DNA from: Sarcocystis neurona
Lineage: Eukaryota > Apicomplexa > Conoidasida > Eucoccidiorida > Sarcocystidae
Direction of reading: 5' to 3'
NCBI GenBank assembly: GCA_000727475.1
Contig: KL647306.1
Location: 1,619,835 to 1,683,834 of the forward strand
Length of the DNA stretch: 64,000 nt
Part shown: positions 23,986 to 34,048 of the stretch, in pieces
How positions within the stretch are numbered: position 1 is the stretch's first letter
Layout of the letters: each line of letters starts with the position of its first letter
Translations under genes and position numbers: made by a program
Notes under the pieces: model-generated
Seen by the model: the letters and a program-made list of their open reading frames with translations, nothing else
Databases searched by the model: none
Told to the model about the DNA's origin: nothing

Positions 23986-24570
23986 ATGGGGGACGGAGGG
24001 AGCAGCAGCGCAGGTGAGGAGGGACAGAAAGGCGGCAGCAGCAGCGGCAGCCATGCTGCTGCTTCTTCTGCTGTGCCTTCTGCTTCCTCGTCTGTGCCCA
24101 TGCGACGTCGCATCGTCAACGGGGAGATTATCTGTGAACCGCTGCAGCAGACGAGCAGCGGTGGGTGGGGGGCCTCGAGGAGCAGCAGCAGCAGCTGCGG
24201 TGTGACAGCAGCAGGAGGAAGCGGAGGAAGACGCGTCACCAGCAGCAGCATGGCAGCACTTCTTGCTGCAGAAGCCCGTTTGAATATACGTCATACTCCC
24301 TCTGCGGAGGAGGAGGCGGTGGACAAGCAGCAGCAGCAGCGCAGGGAGGAACAGAAGAAGCAGGAGGAGGAAACGAGTCAGCGACAGCAGCAGCAGACCC
24401 CACACGCGAGGGATCGACCGGAGGCTCCTTTCGGCAGTAGCAGCAGCAGCAGGAGCCACGCAAATAATGAGCAGCAGCCACGGCAGCAGTCCCACCTCTG
24501 GCAGCAGCAGCGTCCCCGCCTTCCGCTTGTTGACACACTCTGGGCGATGATCCTCACATGCTTCGGCTGG
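23986..24570 (+). CDS. SelK/SelG-family protein, exon 1
   Basis: From the ATG at 23986 the exon encodes 195 residues: a Ser/Gly/Ala N-terminus, MRRRIVNGEIICEPLQQ at residues 39-55, then a Ser/Gly/Gln/Glu-rich insert with two basic-acidic stretches, and finally LPLVDTLWAMILTCFGW, which leads into the membrane helix. It ends in phase 0 at a perfect GGCTGG|GTAAGT donor. SelK-family proteins are small ER membrane proteins with an I-x-N-G-x-V/I start, one membrane helix and a Gly-rich tail; the IVNGEII and VDTLWAM elements fit this. A second ATG at 24100 (MRRRIVNG) would give a start closer to the family norm, so either may be used. The 120-residue low-complexity insert between the start motif and the helix is unusual. 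A hydrophobic stretch just upstream of 23986 is in frame but has no ATG. Confidence 0.65.
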
Positions 24571-27446
24571 GTAAGTGACTTCTGCATGTAAATGGCCTGC
24601 AACAGCACAGAGACAGCAGCAGCACAGAGATAGCAGCAGCAGCTGAGAGAGAGGCAGAAGGCGCAGCCTGCGCAGCTGATGCAGCAGCAGCACCGTCAGC
24701 AGCAGCAGACAGAGACAGGAGCCGCAGCGCAGTGTACACATGCAAATTAGCTGCAGCAGAAGCAGCAGCAGGCGCAGCGCACACTCTAGCAGGGCACGGG
24801 GAAGTGCAAACAAAGGCGAAGAAGAAAGCAGCAGCAGCAGCAACATGGGAGGAGGAAACAGGAGCCAGAGGAGAGGCCGCCGCTGCAGCAGCAACCGCAG
24901 CACAAGACGCCAGTGACAGCAGCAACGGCAGCAGAGACAGCAGCAGCAGAGACAGGAGCAGCAGCTGCAGAAAGGGCAGGATTGACGCAGTGAGAGGATT
25001 CCGGCAGCTGCCTGAGAAGAAGCAGAAAGATGAGGAGGAGCAGCAGCAGGGGCGGCAGGAGCAGCAGCAGGAGCGGCAGTAGCAGCAGCGGGGGCGATCG
25101 CACGTCCCGGCCAAACGATGAGCAGCAGGGGCTGTGAAATGTTGTAGAAATGTCCGCGAGCCTGTTGCATGCGTACGAATATACACTGAGACAATTAATA
25201 GATAAACATATGCCTGCATATACACAAATGCATGCGCCTTTTCGTTACGTAGTTTACATATATAGAGAGATCTCAGACTGTCTACCTGAGCGAGAGATCT
25301 CCTCGGATGTACACGTATGCACTTACTGTTCTCCTCGCGGTTATATATACGTTTATTTATACTCCCTGCAGTAGGTGTGTATACACGTGTTTACGTATAT
25401 ACGCCTTCGCCTTCATACATATATAATCTGCTGTCTTCTTTCCCATATATACATCTGGATATACATGTATTGTCCTGCAAATGTAGATCTTTACACATAT
25501 ATATATATATATGTATATATATATGTATATATATGTATATATATATATGTATATATGCAGGCATACTCGTGTATTTATAGATATATATATGTATATGTAT
25601 ATACGTGTGTGTGTGTATGTTCGTATATATAGATGTATACATCCAGGTCTATACATACGAGTACATTATATGTATTTATACGTCCGCAGCAGCAGCCGTG
25701 TATATATCAATAGATGTATGCATATAGGTCTGTATATATACATGTGTACATTCAGGTCTATACGTCTATATTTATATGTACGTAGAAATAGTCCTGGAAA
25801 TATATATATATGTGTATGTGTACATTCAAGTCTATACAAACGAGTATGAGCATATAGATATATATATGTATATTTACGTATGCAGTAGTCGTGTAAGTAT
25901 ATATATATATATGTGTACCCGTATATATATGAAGATTGAGGTCGATAAATACGAATATATACACGTGAGTGCCTGTCTGCAGTGAACCGGGCTGTGTGTT
26001 GCTGCGGCGCGAGTGGTCGTCCACGAACGTATCTTTGATAGTGCTGCTATGTACAGCATCACCCTATATACATATATTTGATATATATGTGTACATATAT
26101 ATACATACATTCACACAAGATATACATATATAGAAGTGTGTGAAGCTCTGTTCATATACTGCCGCATATAAACATACGTACACAAATGTATATATATTGT
26201 ATATATACAGAGAAAGGCAGTTCTACAGGATACATATATATATATGTATATGTATATGAAGGACTTTCTTCCAAAAGAACAGGTAGATGTGTGGGTGTAT
26301 GTAACAAATAGGAACAAATGTTTGTTTCTTGCGTATGTCTTCGTATATGTGTGGGCACCTCTGTATACGTATATGTGTGTATTTGTATGAATAGTGTATG
26401 TGTACAAATACATGTACATATATATATGTGTACTTGTGCGCGTACGTGTGTGTATATATGTGTGTATTTATTAGATATGTGTGTATGTATGTGTATATAT
26501 GGATGGGGGAATATGTACGTGATTACGGGCGTGCATGCGCCTTAACGAGAAACGTACGGAGACGGAAGGAGTGCGCTAGCTGCCGCCTTTTTGTCAAAGA
26601 TGCTCCTGTGGATTTGGTGCTTGCCTGCAGTTGTTGCGCTTTTGCCTGCGTCGCTTGCATAGGAAAAGGTCCCAGCCTGTCGCTGCCTTGCTGCTGCTGG
26701 TGCTGCTGTGGGGGCGGTGGCAAGTCATTCATACACACGTTGCTGCGCGCGCCCCTGTGTTACCGCTGCTGCTGCTCCGCGTGCTGCTGCTGCTGCTGCG
26801 CATGCTGCTGCTGTTACCATGCTGCTGCTGCTGCTGCAGTTACTCAGGCCGTGCCGCTACGACTGCTGATGCTGCTGCTGCTCCTCCAGAAGTCGCGGCT
26901 GCTGGTGTTTCTGCAAATGTCCCTGCTGCGGTATACGCTGCTGCTGCTGCTGTCGGACATGCGGCTGCCGGTCCTGCCCCTGCGCTGCTAATTTCGGGAG
27001 AAGCCGCAGCAGCACCTGCATCTTTCGCTTGCTGCTGCTGTCTCTGCTGCTGCTGTTTCGCCCACGCGAGAGGATGGGATGCTGCTGCTGCTGCGTGCTC
27101 TTCCCAGTTTTGCGTAGTGCTGCTCGTGCTGACGTCTGTGCTGCTGCTACTTTTACGCGAGCAGCCGCGTTCGCTTTGGGTCCGCTGCTGTTTCTGCTGC
27201 TGCTCCTGCTGCTGTCACTCGGACGGAGCCACTGCTGCTGCTGTTGCTGCGTCTTCTGCTTTCCTGGGGCGACTGCTGGGCGCTGCCCCGCCTGCTGCTG
27301 TTGTTGCGCGCGTGCTGCCGCTGCTGCCGCGGCACCGTAAGGCACTGATGCTGCTGCTGCTTCATGTGTGACTCCTGCTGCTTCATGTGGGGCTGCTGTT
27401 GCCTCACGTGGGGCTACTACTGCTGCTGCATGCGCGCTGCTCGCAG
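24571..27446 (+). other. SelK-like intron 1
   Basis: 2.9 kb, from GTAAGT to CTGCTCGCAG. Parts: CAG/AGC-rich 24600-25100, (TA)n/(TATG)n 25200-26500, then CTG-rich 26690-27430 next to the acceptor. Long minus-strand frames (up to 461 codons) overlap the CAG part and consist of Leu/Cys/Ala runs, judged non-coding. Confidence 0.55.
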
Positions 27447-27515
27447 GTCATGCTGTTTCTGAGGACCATTTTCAACCCCGACTACCCCAACAGAGGAAGG
27501 CAGAATCGACGCCTC
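27447..27515 (+). CDS. SelK/SelG-family protein, exon 2
   Basis: 23 codons in phase 0: VMLFLRTIFNPDYPNRGRQN plus RRL, ending at a CTC|GTACGT donor. Joined to exon 1 it completes the membrane helix (TLWAMILTCFGW + VMLFLRTIF) and starts the basic linker, matching the hydrophobic-then-basic order of SelK proteins. The intron therefore interrupts the helix. Confidence 0.65.
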
Positions 27516-28853
27516 GTACGTCTGTCTACCCGGCAGCTGCTGTTGCTGCTGCTGTTCTTCCCGATGCGACACTCGCTGTTGTTCTTGCTGCAGTAGCTGC
27601 CGTTGCTGCTGCTTTTGCTGCTGCTGCTGTTGCTGCTGTTCTTCCTGCTGTAGCAGCTGCTGTTGCTGCGGCAGTGTTGCTGCTGCTGTTGCTACTGCTA
27701 CAGCTTCTGTGTCGGCACTGCTGCATCTTCTGTTTTGGCGGTGCTGCTTCTCTGGCTGTTGCGGTTGCTGCTGCTGCTTCTCTTACGGTGCTAGCCGTCC
27801 TCGTCTTCGGCTGTTGCTGCTGCTGCTGCAGCTCCTCTTCCTTCGCCGCTGCTGAGGCTGCTATGCCTTTGTGCTGCTGCTGCTGCTCCTCCGGCTGCTA
27901 CTTCTCCGGCGGCTGCTGCGGCTGCTTCTCCTCTGTCGATGGGCTGCTGCTGCTGCTGGCGCCGTCCGCCCCAGGTGCTGCTGCCCTTCTGCACTGCTGC
28001 TGTTGCTCTGTATTTCCACGGAGCCCTCCGCCCGGTCGAACGCCTTGCTCTTTGATTTTTCGGAAAATTTTCTTCTCTTCGTTTTCTCTGCTGCTGCATT
28101 GCTCCTGGTCTCCTTTCTCTCTCGCTGTCGCCGCCGCTGCTCTTCTTGCGTACTCTCCATTGCTACTGCTGCTGCTGCTGCTCTGTTTCTGCTAATATTC
28201 GCCCAGGTCTCTCAATACTCGTTCTTCCTGGAGAGCTCTTATTATTTCTCCCGTTCTCAAGTCTCAATAGTATCTCCACTATTATCGGTAGAATTCCTTT
28301 ACTACTATATATACATGTTGTGGAGCCATATCTATATATATATATATATATATGTGAGTGTCTGTGCGTCCTCTGCATGCCAGTAGTTGCGTGTTGTGGT
28401 CGACCCATCACGTGCTGTGTGCGTTTCTTTTTTGCCCCCTTCTGGTGTACGTACACCTGGAAGAGTCCGGATTTTTCAGCTGTTGCTGCTGCCGTGTCCT
28501 TTTCGCATTCTCCCTGGGAACCCCCTGTGCTCCCCGACAACTTGGCGGCCTTTCCTTTCGTAGTTCCTCGCTCCGTTCCTCTCTGTTTCTTTGCACTGGA
28601 GTGCTACAGCACAGCAGCGAGGGCAGCAACAGCAGCAGCAAGGAGGGCAGCAGCAGCAAGGAGGGCAGCAGGTGTCGCTGTGTGCGGTGTCACACGCCTG
28701 GCTTCTGTCTCGTATGCTTTTGCCGCGTACGTTGTGTTCAGCGTGTTCTCCTTCGCCCGCGCCCCTCTGCATGCGTCCTCATCCTTTCCGGCGTCTTCTT
28801 TTCTGTCTGCTTTGTCCTTTCCGTACTTTCCTCCTCCACACATTTCTTCGTAG
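27516..28853 (+). other. SelK-like intron 2
   Basis: CTG-rich 27535-28160, then ordinary sequence and a short (TA)n. The palindrome GGTGTACGTACACC lies at 28444-28457. A small CAG block at 28612-28672 between a good acceptor and GTGTCG could be an alternative exon (SSSKEGSSSKEG), but its phase does not fit exon 3. Confidence 0.5.
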
Positions 28854-28997
28854 GAAGGCGTGCGGTCGCTGTATGGAGGCGGCGGTGGGGGAGGCGGAAG
28901 CGACGGGGGGGGGACGGGGGGAGGCGGCAGAGGAGGCGGCAGCAGCGCCCCGCGATTCCGCGGCTTCACCTGCAGTGGGGGAGGCTGCTGTGGCTAG
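28854..28997 (+). CDS. SelK/SelG-family protein, exon 3 (Gly-rich tail)
   Basis: After CATTTCTTCGTAG the phase-0 frame reads EGVRSLYGGGGGGGGSDGGG, then TGGGRGGGSSAPRFRGFTCS, GGGCCG and TAG. SelK-family tails are Gly-rich and basic and end with a Gly-Gly-Sec-Gly-type motif; here Cys-Cys stands at that place and the stop is TAG, so no recoding is needed. Total product 265 residues (227 from the inner ATG). A frame shifted by one is also open to a later stop but lacks the family hallmark. The run of nine G at about 28907-28915 deserves a read-level check because one missing base would change the frame. Confidence 0.6.
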   Translation, partial: EGVRSLYGGGGGGGGSDGGGTGGGGRGGGSSAPRFRGFTCSGGGCCG

Positions 28998-30130
28998 CTG
29001 AAGAACAGCAGGAACAGCAGCAGCAACAGAGAAAAGGCACAGCAGCCCCACTCCTTGCCGTGAGAGAAGCTGCGCAGGACGCCGTACGAGTAGCAGCAAC
29101 AACAGGAGAGACGACAGCAGCAGGACGGCAGGAATGCACCGCGACGGCAGCAGCGACAGAGAGGACGCAGCAGCTGCTACCGCAGCAGCAGCAGGTGTGA
29201 GGCAAGCGGCCCGGCGCGCCGTGGCAACGCCAGCCGCAGGATTCTCGCCGAACAGCAGCGGGAGGAGGCTGGAGCAGCGGCGACGTCGCAGCAGCATCTG
29301 CGCAGCATAGCGGTCCCAGACACGCCCCAGCTGAAGAGGAAGCAGCCTGCGGAGCAGCAAGTTGACCGGAGCAGCAACACATAGACACACAAAGGCCCAG
29401 ACAGCGAGACCCGGCGGGGACAACCGCCCAGCAGCAAAAGTAGAGAAGTGGGCACAGCAACAGCAGCACAGAGAGGGCGGCGGCCCTGGCATCTCCTGCA
29501 GCGGAGCGCCAGCAGCAACTGTTGCAGCAGAGCTGCAGCAGCAGCAGCAGGTGTTGCAGCAGAGCATCCCAAGCCAGTGGCACGAGCGGGTGGGTGACGT
29601 GTCTCTCCGTAGCGGCGGAATTGACTTGTGAAGAACCTGCTGTTCTCTCACGAAGAAAGTGCTGCGTTTTTTCTGGCGATCTGCTGCGCTGCGCAGTCCT
29701 ACGAGGCATTTGGCCCAGGACATTTTATGGCTATTTGCTGGAGGTGGCTTCATGCAATAGGAAGTCAGCACCGCATTGTTGGTCGTCTGCGGCTACCTGC
29801 ATGCGCGCACATATATATATATATATATATCCGCATGCACTTGGATTCACGTGTATAAGGATGGGTTTGTGCGTGTGTGCGTGTGGGTCTGGATGGTACA
29901 GGAACGTCAATTAGCGATCTACGTATCAATACGATGTACATGCATATATATATATGCGGCTATCCGGTATGTTTGTTGTATGCGGACATACGTGTATACA
30001 GTCTATCTGTGAATATCTATCTACCTATACATATGTATATATGAATGTAGATACACAAACGTTTATAGACCGACTGCTGGATAGACAGGAAGGGAGGTAG
30101 TGTAGATTGAATTGTGGACCAAAATGTAGG
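28998..30130. other. CAG/AGC-rich sequence then microsatellite
   Basis: 28998-29580 is rich in AGC/CAG on the plus strand with several short frames. 29600-29800 is ordinary sequence open on both strands (plus: SYEAFGPGHFMAICWRWLHA; minus: ATG frame MKPPPANSHKMSWAKCL). 29805-30060 is (TA)n/(TATG)n. The first part may be the 3' UTR of the SelK-like gene. No gene is supported firmly. Confidence 0.3.
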
Positions 30131-30213
30131 GCTGATGTCGGGACCGCAGCCGAGAAAAGCGAAAAGCAGCAACACAAGGCGCGCACACGGGTGAGGCGGT
30201 GGGAGTGAGGAGC

Positions 30214-30285
30214 ATGGTGCAGCAACAGCCGGGACACTGCACTGCTGCAGTGGAGAGAAAAGCAAAAGCAGCAGAACAGGATTTG
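30214..30285 (+). CDS. small two-exon gene, exon 1 (candidate)
   Basis: An ATG opens MVQQQPGHCTAAVERKAKAA then EQDL, 24 codons, ending in phase 0 at TTTG|GTGAAG. A stronger-looking donor (GGC|GTGAGG at 30321) lies in the same frame and would leave two spare bases. The choice decides which frame of exon 2 is read. Confidence 0.3.
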
Positions 30286-30707
30286 GTGAAGTGCGGGAAC
30301 AGCAGCAGGGCGTGAGGTGGCCTGGAGCAGGAGCAGCAGCAGACGTGGCTCTGCGACCGCAGCAGCAGGGGTAGGTGCTTGGTAAAGCGGAGAGTAGCAG
30401 CTTGGTGGGAGTGTCGTGAGAAAAAAGCAGCAGAAGAAGAAAGCGAGCAGGAGCGACCCAGCAGATGCAGCAGCAGAAGCAGCAGCAGCAGAGACTCCTG
30501 TGTGCTAGAAAAGCGCCAGAAAAGCAGCAGGAAGCGAAGTAGGAGCGGCGGCAGCGCAGAGGCCAGCTGCCGAAGTGGGAAAGTGCTTGCTGCTGCTCCC
30601 AGCGGCAATGCAGCTGCTGCTGCGGGACGGCACAACACCCGGACATTCTTCCTTTATTACACCTGTTTCTTCTCTGCGCATTGGCGTCTCACACATTTTA
30701 AATGCAG

Positions 30708-30821
30708 ATATCGGGGAGGGAGCACGCTCATTCTCCACACCCCTTCTACGAGTTCGTACGGCAGCACGCGCATGCATGTGCTGCTGCTGCGGCCCCACCT
30801 AACAAGAAGTACATAATATGA
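30708..30821 (+). CDS. small two-exon gene, exon 2 (candidate)
   Basis: The acceptor CACATTTTAAATGCAG follows a CTG-containing pyrimidine-rich stretch. The phase-0 frame reads ISGREHAHSPHPFYEFVRQH, AHACAAAAAPPNKKYII and TGA. Together with exon 1 the product is 61 residues, with several His and Cys. The family is not recognised, and the opposite strand also reads as protein-like (CETPMRREETGVIKEECPG), so strand is uncertain. Confidence 0.35.
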   Translation: MSGREHAHSPHPFYEFVRQHAHACAAAAAPPNKKYII

Positions 30822-31495
30822 AGGGCGTCCACCGCTCTTGGTGCAGAGGACTGAGACACCGCCGACGTGCGGTGGTGGTGGTGATACTGCGGTGTCGAGA
30901 CACCCGAAGTGCGCAGCTGCAAACGTGCGCGTACACTTCGTGCTGCCTCGTTCCGCGCCAGACGAGCGGGATGTTGCGAGCTCCATCAGAACATCCGTTT
31001 TCGCTGACGTGTCGACCTCTGCACCGGGCGCATGCACCTATATACGTATATGTATATATATTTATCTATATATGTATGTGTACATCGTATTATGAATACT
31101 CATAGCACGTCAATTGTATTACACGTGTATCTTTATCTGTCCAGGTTTTTTGTCGTCTTCTTGCTCTGTGCCTGGATCGCACGTATACATATATCCGTAT
31201 ATACACCTGTGGAGTGTATCTGTGTATGTGTGCACCGCCGGTGTGTGGCGCTGCGTTCATCACACAGTCGCCTATGTCTACATATTTGTGTGTGGATCTG
31301 TCCGTACGTGCCGTGTAGATTCCTCCTGTCCACCTGAGAAAGAGGAGCGGGAAGCCCGCGGCCGTCCAGACTGCGGCAGCAAAAGACGGGAAGAAAAGCT
31401 GCTGCGCTGCAACGGCATGCATGCGGCGATGATAGAGATTCACCGATCTACATCTCTGTACGCGTGTATATATATACATAAATAAGTTTACATTG

Positions 31496-31755
31496 ATGCG
31501 ACACCGAACAGGCAGCATGCTGTCGTTGTCGTACAGCCAGCCACAGCAGGAGCAGCACCTGCAGCAGCATGACGCCCCCGGACGCAGATAGTGTAGCAGC
31601 CGCCTGAGCATGCAGCACCAGCGGCCGGACAAAACTGGGTGGAAATACGAGGAGGAGAGCTTGAACAGAAGCTACGCTGAAATGTCCCGGAGGCGCGACT
31701 GCTCGCGTTCCGGCCAACCGCCACCCGACGAGGAAGGCTTGGTCGCACGCCAGTA
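31496..31755 (+). CDS. short reading frame with one internal TAG
   Basis: From ATG 31496 one frame reads MRHRTGSMLSLSYSQPQQEQ, HLQQHDAPGRR, a TAG, then CSSRLSMQHQRPDKTGWKYE, EESLNRSYAEMSRRRDCSRS, GQPPPDEEGLVARQ and TAA. Both halves are Gln/charged and look like one protein interrupted by a single stop at 31586-31588. Possible explanations are a sequencing error or recent nonsense mutation, or translation from the inner ATG at 31610 (48 codons). No product recognised. Confidence 0.35.
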
Positions 31756-32121
31756 ATGCGACGCAGTAGTACTGTTGTCAACCAAACTCCGTGGCATGAC
31801 ATGCAGTCATCTGTAGGTAATACTGACAGTGAAGTCCTGAACGTACCTACGTACATTTGCATTCGTATGTGTATCCGCACCTACATACACACAGACACCA
31901 ACACGCATGTGCACACACACACGCACACACATCTATACGCATATATATTCATGTACATACGTAGAAATGTTTTTACAAAGGTATGCACATATATACACAT
32001 ACACCCACGTGTGTAAACGTATACACACCTATACGCATATACATATATATATATATATATGTACACGTAGAAATGTTTTTGGAGTCGTCTTCAGCGTATA
32101 CACTTGCACAAGACACCAACT

Positions 32122-32229
32122 ATGGAGGACGTCCTAAATACCGACTGTTGTGCTGAAGCGTACAAACGGGGTGTATGCAGACTTCTTCACACCTGTGTGG
32201 ACACATATATCCTTAACTACGTCCCACAC
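32122..32229 (+). CDS. 83-residue protein, exon 1
   Basis: The ATG begins MEDVLNTDCCAEAYKRGVCR and continues LLHTCVDTYILNYVPH, 36 codons, ending in phase 0 at CACAC|GTAAGTG. Four Cys residues include a C-x9-C spacing (residues 9 and 19) and C25, as in half of a CHCH-type helix, though the second pair is missing. Start context, donor and non-repetitive composition make this the cleanest small gene in the window. Confidence 0.65.
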
Positions 32230-32288
32230 GTAAGTGAAAGCTCTCCCTCTCTCTCATTCCCGCTTTCTCTTTGTCTATATACGTAAAG

Positions 32289-32432
32289 GCTGCGAAGTTC
32301 GGGTTGAAAACTTCACACCTGGGCAGCGAAGGACGGAGCGTGTGGCGCGACGATACACCCATGCAGCGCGCGGGCTGTAGCTACTGGATGGCTGCTGCTG
32401 AGGCGATCAACCTGGCGTCCGTGGCACTTTAA
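32289..32432 (+). CDS. 83-residue protein, exon 2
   Basis: After a 59-bp intron (GTAAGT ... TATACGTAAAG) the phase-0 frame reads AAKFGLKTSHLGSEGRSVWR, DDTPMQRAGCSYWMAAAEAI, NLASVAL and TAA. The complete product is 83 residues with no homopolymer run. Size, Cys content and the mixed amphipathic/hydrophobic end suggest a small mitochondrial or membrane-associated subunit, but this is a guess; I do not recognise the family. Confidence 0.65.
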   Translation, partial: AAKFGLKTSHLGSEGRSVWRDDTPMQRAGCSYWMAAAEAINLASVAL

Positions 32433-32772
32433 TAATTCAAGCGCTGTGTGCTGCTGCTTTTCTTGCAATGCCGGAACTTGACAGTGCTGCTGATCCCAGT
32501 ACAGTTTGCTGCTGATTTAATTGGTGCACGGTTTTCCTTGGTGTTGCTGCTGCCGCGAGGCTTCGGCTGGTGCTGCCGCTTCTGCCGCTACACTTGAAGG
32601 GGCTGGTGCAGCTTCTGTTACCGCTGCAAGTGCCGCTGCTATCCTTACGGTAGTGTTCCAAAGGGCGCTGCTGCGACCGGAACCGATTGCTGCTGCTGCT
32701 GTGATGCTCCGGGCCGGCGGCTGCTGGCACACAGCTACGCCGGGTACACGTACTGTTGCTGCTGCTGCTCAG

Positions 32773-33150
32773 ACTGGACATCTCGGCTGATCTGTCGAAA
32801 CATGTGCAAGTGCTAAGAGAGCAGCTGCCTTGACACTGCAGCTGGAGGCAGCAGCTGCCGTCCTTGCTGCCGCAGTTGCTCCCATTGCTCTTCGATGCCG
32901 GCGCAACAACAGCCGCCGCGCCGGACGCACGGCTTCCGCTGCTGTTCCTGCTTCCTCGCCATCGCCACAGTTCGTGCGCGATGCTGTTACTGGAAAGATT
33001 CATCTCCTTGCTGGCGCCCCTGTTGCTCCCCCCGCACACACTGTTGCGGGCCGATTTCCTCGTTTAGCTGCTCTTCTACAGCTCCCGCTCCTCCTCCCAC
33101 GGTGTTGCTGCTGCGGTCGTATCCTGCTGCTGCTGCTGTGGTGTGACGCG
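32773..33150 (+). CDS. candidate exons of an Ala-rich gene
   Basis: After TTGCTGCTGCTGCTCAG a short frame reads LDISADLSKHVQVLREQLP before TGA (32831-32833). An overlapping frame from 32834 reads LQLEAAAAVLAAAVAPIALR, CRRNNSRRAGRTASAAVPAS and FVRDAVTGKIHLLAGAPV. The two may be joined by splicing or a frameshift. GCT/GCC-rich Ala coding is common in Eimeria, but the minus strand is open and Ser-rich, so confidence is low. Confidence 0.25.
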
Positions 33151-33153
33151 TAG

Positions 33154-33396
33154 TCTTTCCAAGAGGTGTGCGGCACAGTCGCTGATCTGCTGCCGCCCTC
33201 ACGACCTCTGTATGTTTCACAGCGTTCCCGCTTGCTTCAGTACGTGATCTACCCTGCAACGTGTGCTGAGAAAATACACTTGCTCAGAGCGCGACTCCCA
33301 CAGGGTTCGTCTGTCTGTTCGGCACATAAATTGACGCGAGGTGAAAGTGTTGAGCTAAGCACAGGAATCCACCTTCTTCGGGGAACATACTTTTGA
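33154..33396 (+). CDS. candidate terminal exon
   Basis: A CTG array ending CTGTGGTGTGACGCGTAG precedes a phase-0 frame SFQEVCGTVADLLPPSRPLY, VSQRSRLLQYVIYPATCAEK, IHLLRARLPQ and on to TGA at 33396. The first 45 residues look like ordinary protein; the tail is less convincing. It would be the 3' end of the Ala-rich candidate upstream and would point towards the minus-strand gene ending at 33773. No family recognised. Confidence 0.35.
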   Translation, partial: SFQEVCGTVADLLPPSRPLYVSQRSRLLQYVIYPATCAEKIHLLRARLPQGSSVCSAHKLTRGESVELSTGIHLLRGTYF

Positions 33397-33772
33397 GTGA
33401 CAGACATAATCCTACTAAAAGCCTTCCCTTCTGCTGATTGGGCTGCCACTGTTTCAACTGCTGCACGCCTTTACACAAGAGCGCTTCACGCACACGGATT
33501 TGCTGTGTCGAGGACTTCACAGGTACCGGACGCCTGCTGCCGCCACGGCATACATGCACACTGCTGCTTCTCTGCTGTTGGCATAACGACCGCTGCAGGA
33601 GTCGCACAGCACGTCTACGGTTGTTGTGGAAGCCGGAAGCGTTGAAGACGTTGCAGGGATTGAACACGCTGCTGCTGTCTCCTGCTCGCAGCAGTGTGCT
33701 GCTGTTATGCCTGCACTCCACGCCCCTGGTGTTTAGTCTGCTATTAGCATCCTGGTTTCTGCTGTTGTTCAG
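33397..33772. other. convergent intergenic space
   Basis: 376 bp between the stops of a plus- and a minus-strand candidate. It is open on both strands (minus: QQLKQWQPNQQKG..., plus: ADWAATVSTAARLYTRALHA) but shows no supported splice sites. Confidence 0.3.
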
Positions 33773-34048
33773 TTACATTTTTCTGATAGTTTCCCGGAAG
33801 ATTTCGGCAGCAGATTTCTGCTGTTCCGCATCCTTCGCGGCTGCTTCCCCCCACTTGAGTCGATCTCTTTTCTCCTCCTGCTCCAGCCGCTGCAGCAGCT
33901 GCTCTTCAAAAGACGGTTCTGCCACCTTCCTCTTCCTGCCTTTTCTTTTTCCGCTGCTGCTGCTGCTACCGCTCGTCTGTTGCCCCTCTGCTGCCGTGTC
34001 GTCTGTCTCGACGGCCTCCTCGCCGCTCGCGTCTTCATCCAGCATCAC
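33773..34048 (-). CDS. gene D last exon: acidic/basic coiled-coil C-terminus
   Basis: The acceptor ATTTCTTGCCGCGGCAG is followed in phase 0 by VMLDEDASGEEAVETDDTAA, a Ser/Gly linker, GKRKGRKRKVAEPSFEEQ, LLQRLEQEEKRDRLKWG, EAAAKDAEQQKSAAEIFRET, IRKM and TAA. The order acidic stretch, basic KRKGRKRK (nuclear-localisation-like), then a heptad-rich Glu/Lys/Leu helix of about 50 residues is typical of a coiled coil. It is clearly better protein than any overlapping frame. Role unknown. Confidence 0.6.
   Translation of the reverse strand: MMLDEDASGEEAVETDDTAAEGQQTSGSSSSSGKRKGRKRKVAEPSFEEQLLQRLEQEEKRDRLKWGEAAAKDAEQQKSAAEIFRETIRKM

Noticed and set aside
23809..25194. Minus-strand frame of 461 codons
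   Set aside because: Leu/Cys/Ala runs antisense to CAG sequence; overlaps SelK-like exon 1 on the opposite strand, which has a start, a perfect donor and family motifs.
28779..29771. Minus-strand frame of 330 codons, with an ATG part MKPPPANSHKMSWAKC
   Set aside because: Most is Leu/Cys/Ala antisense to AGC repeats and it overlaps the SelK-like last exon; the ATG-proximal 60 codons are plausible but have no splice support.
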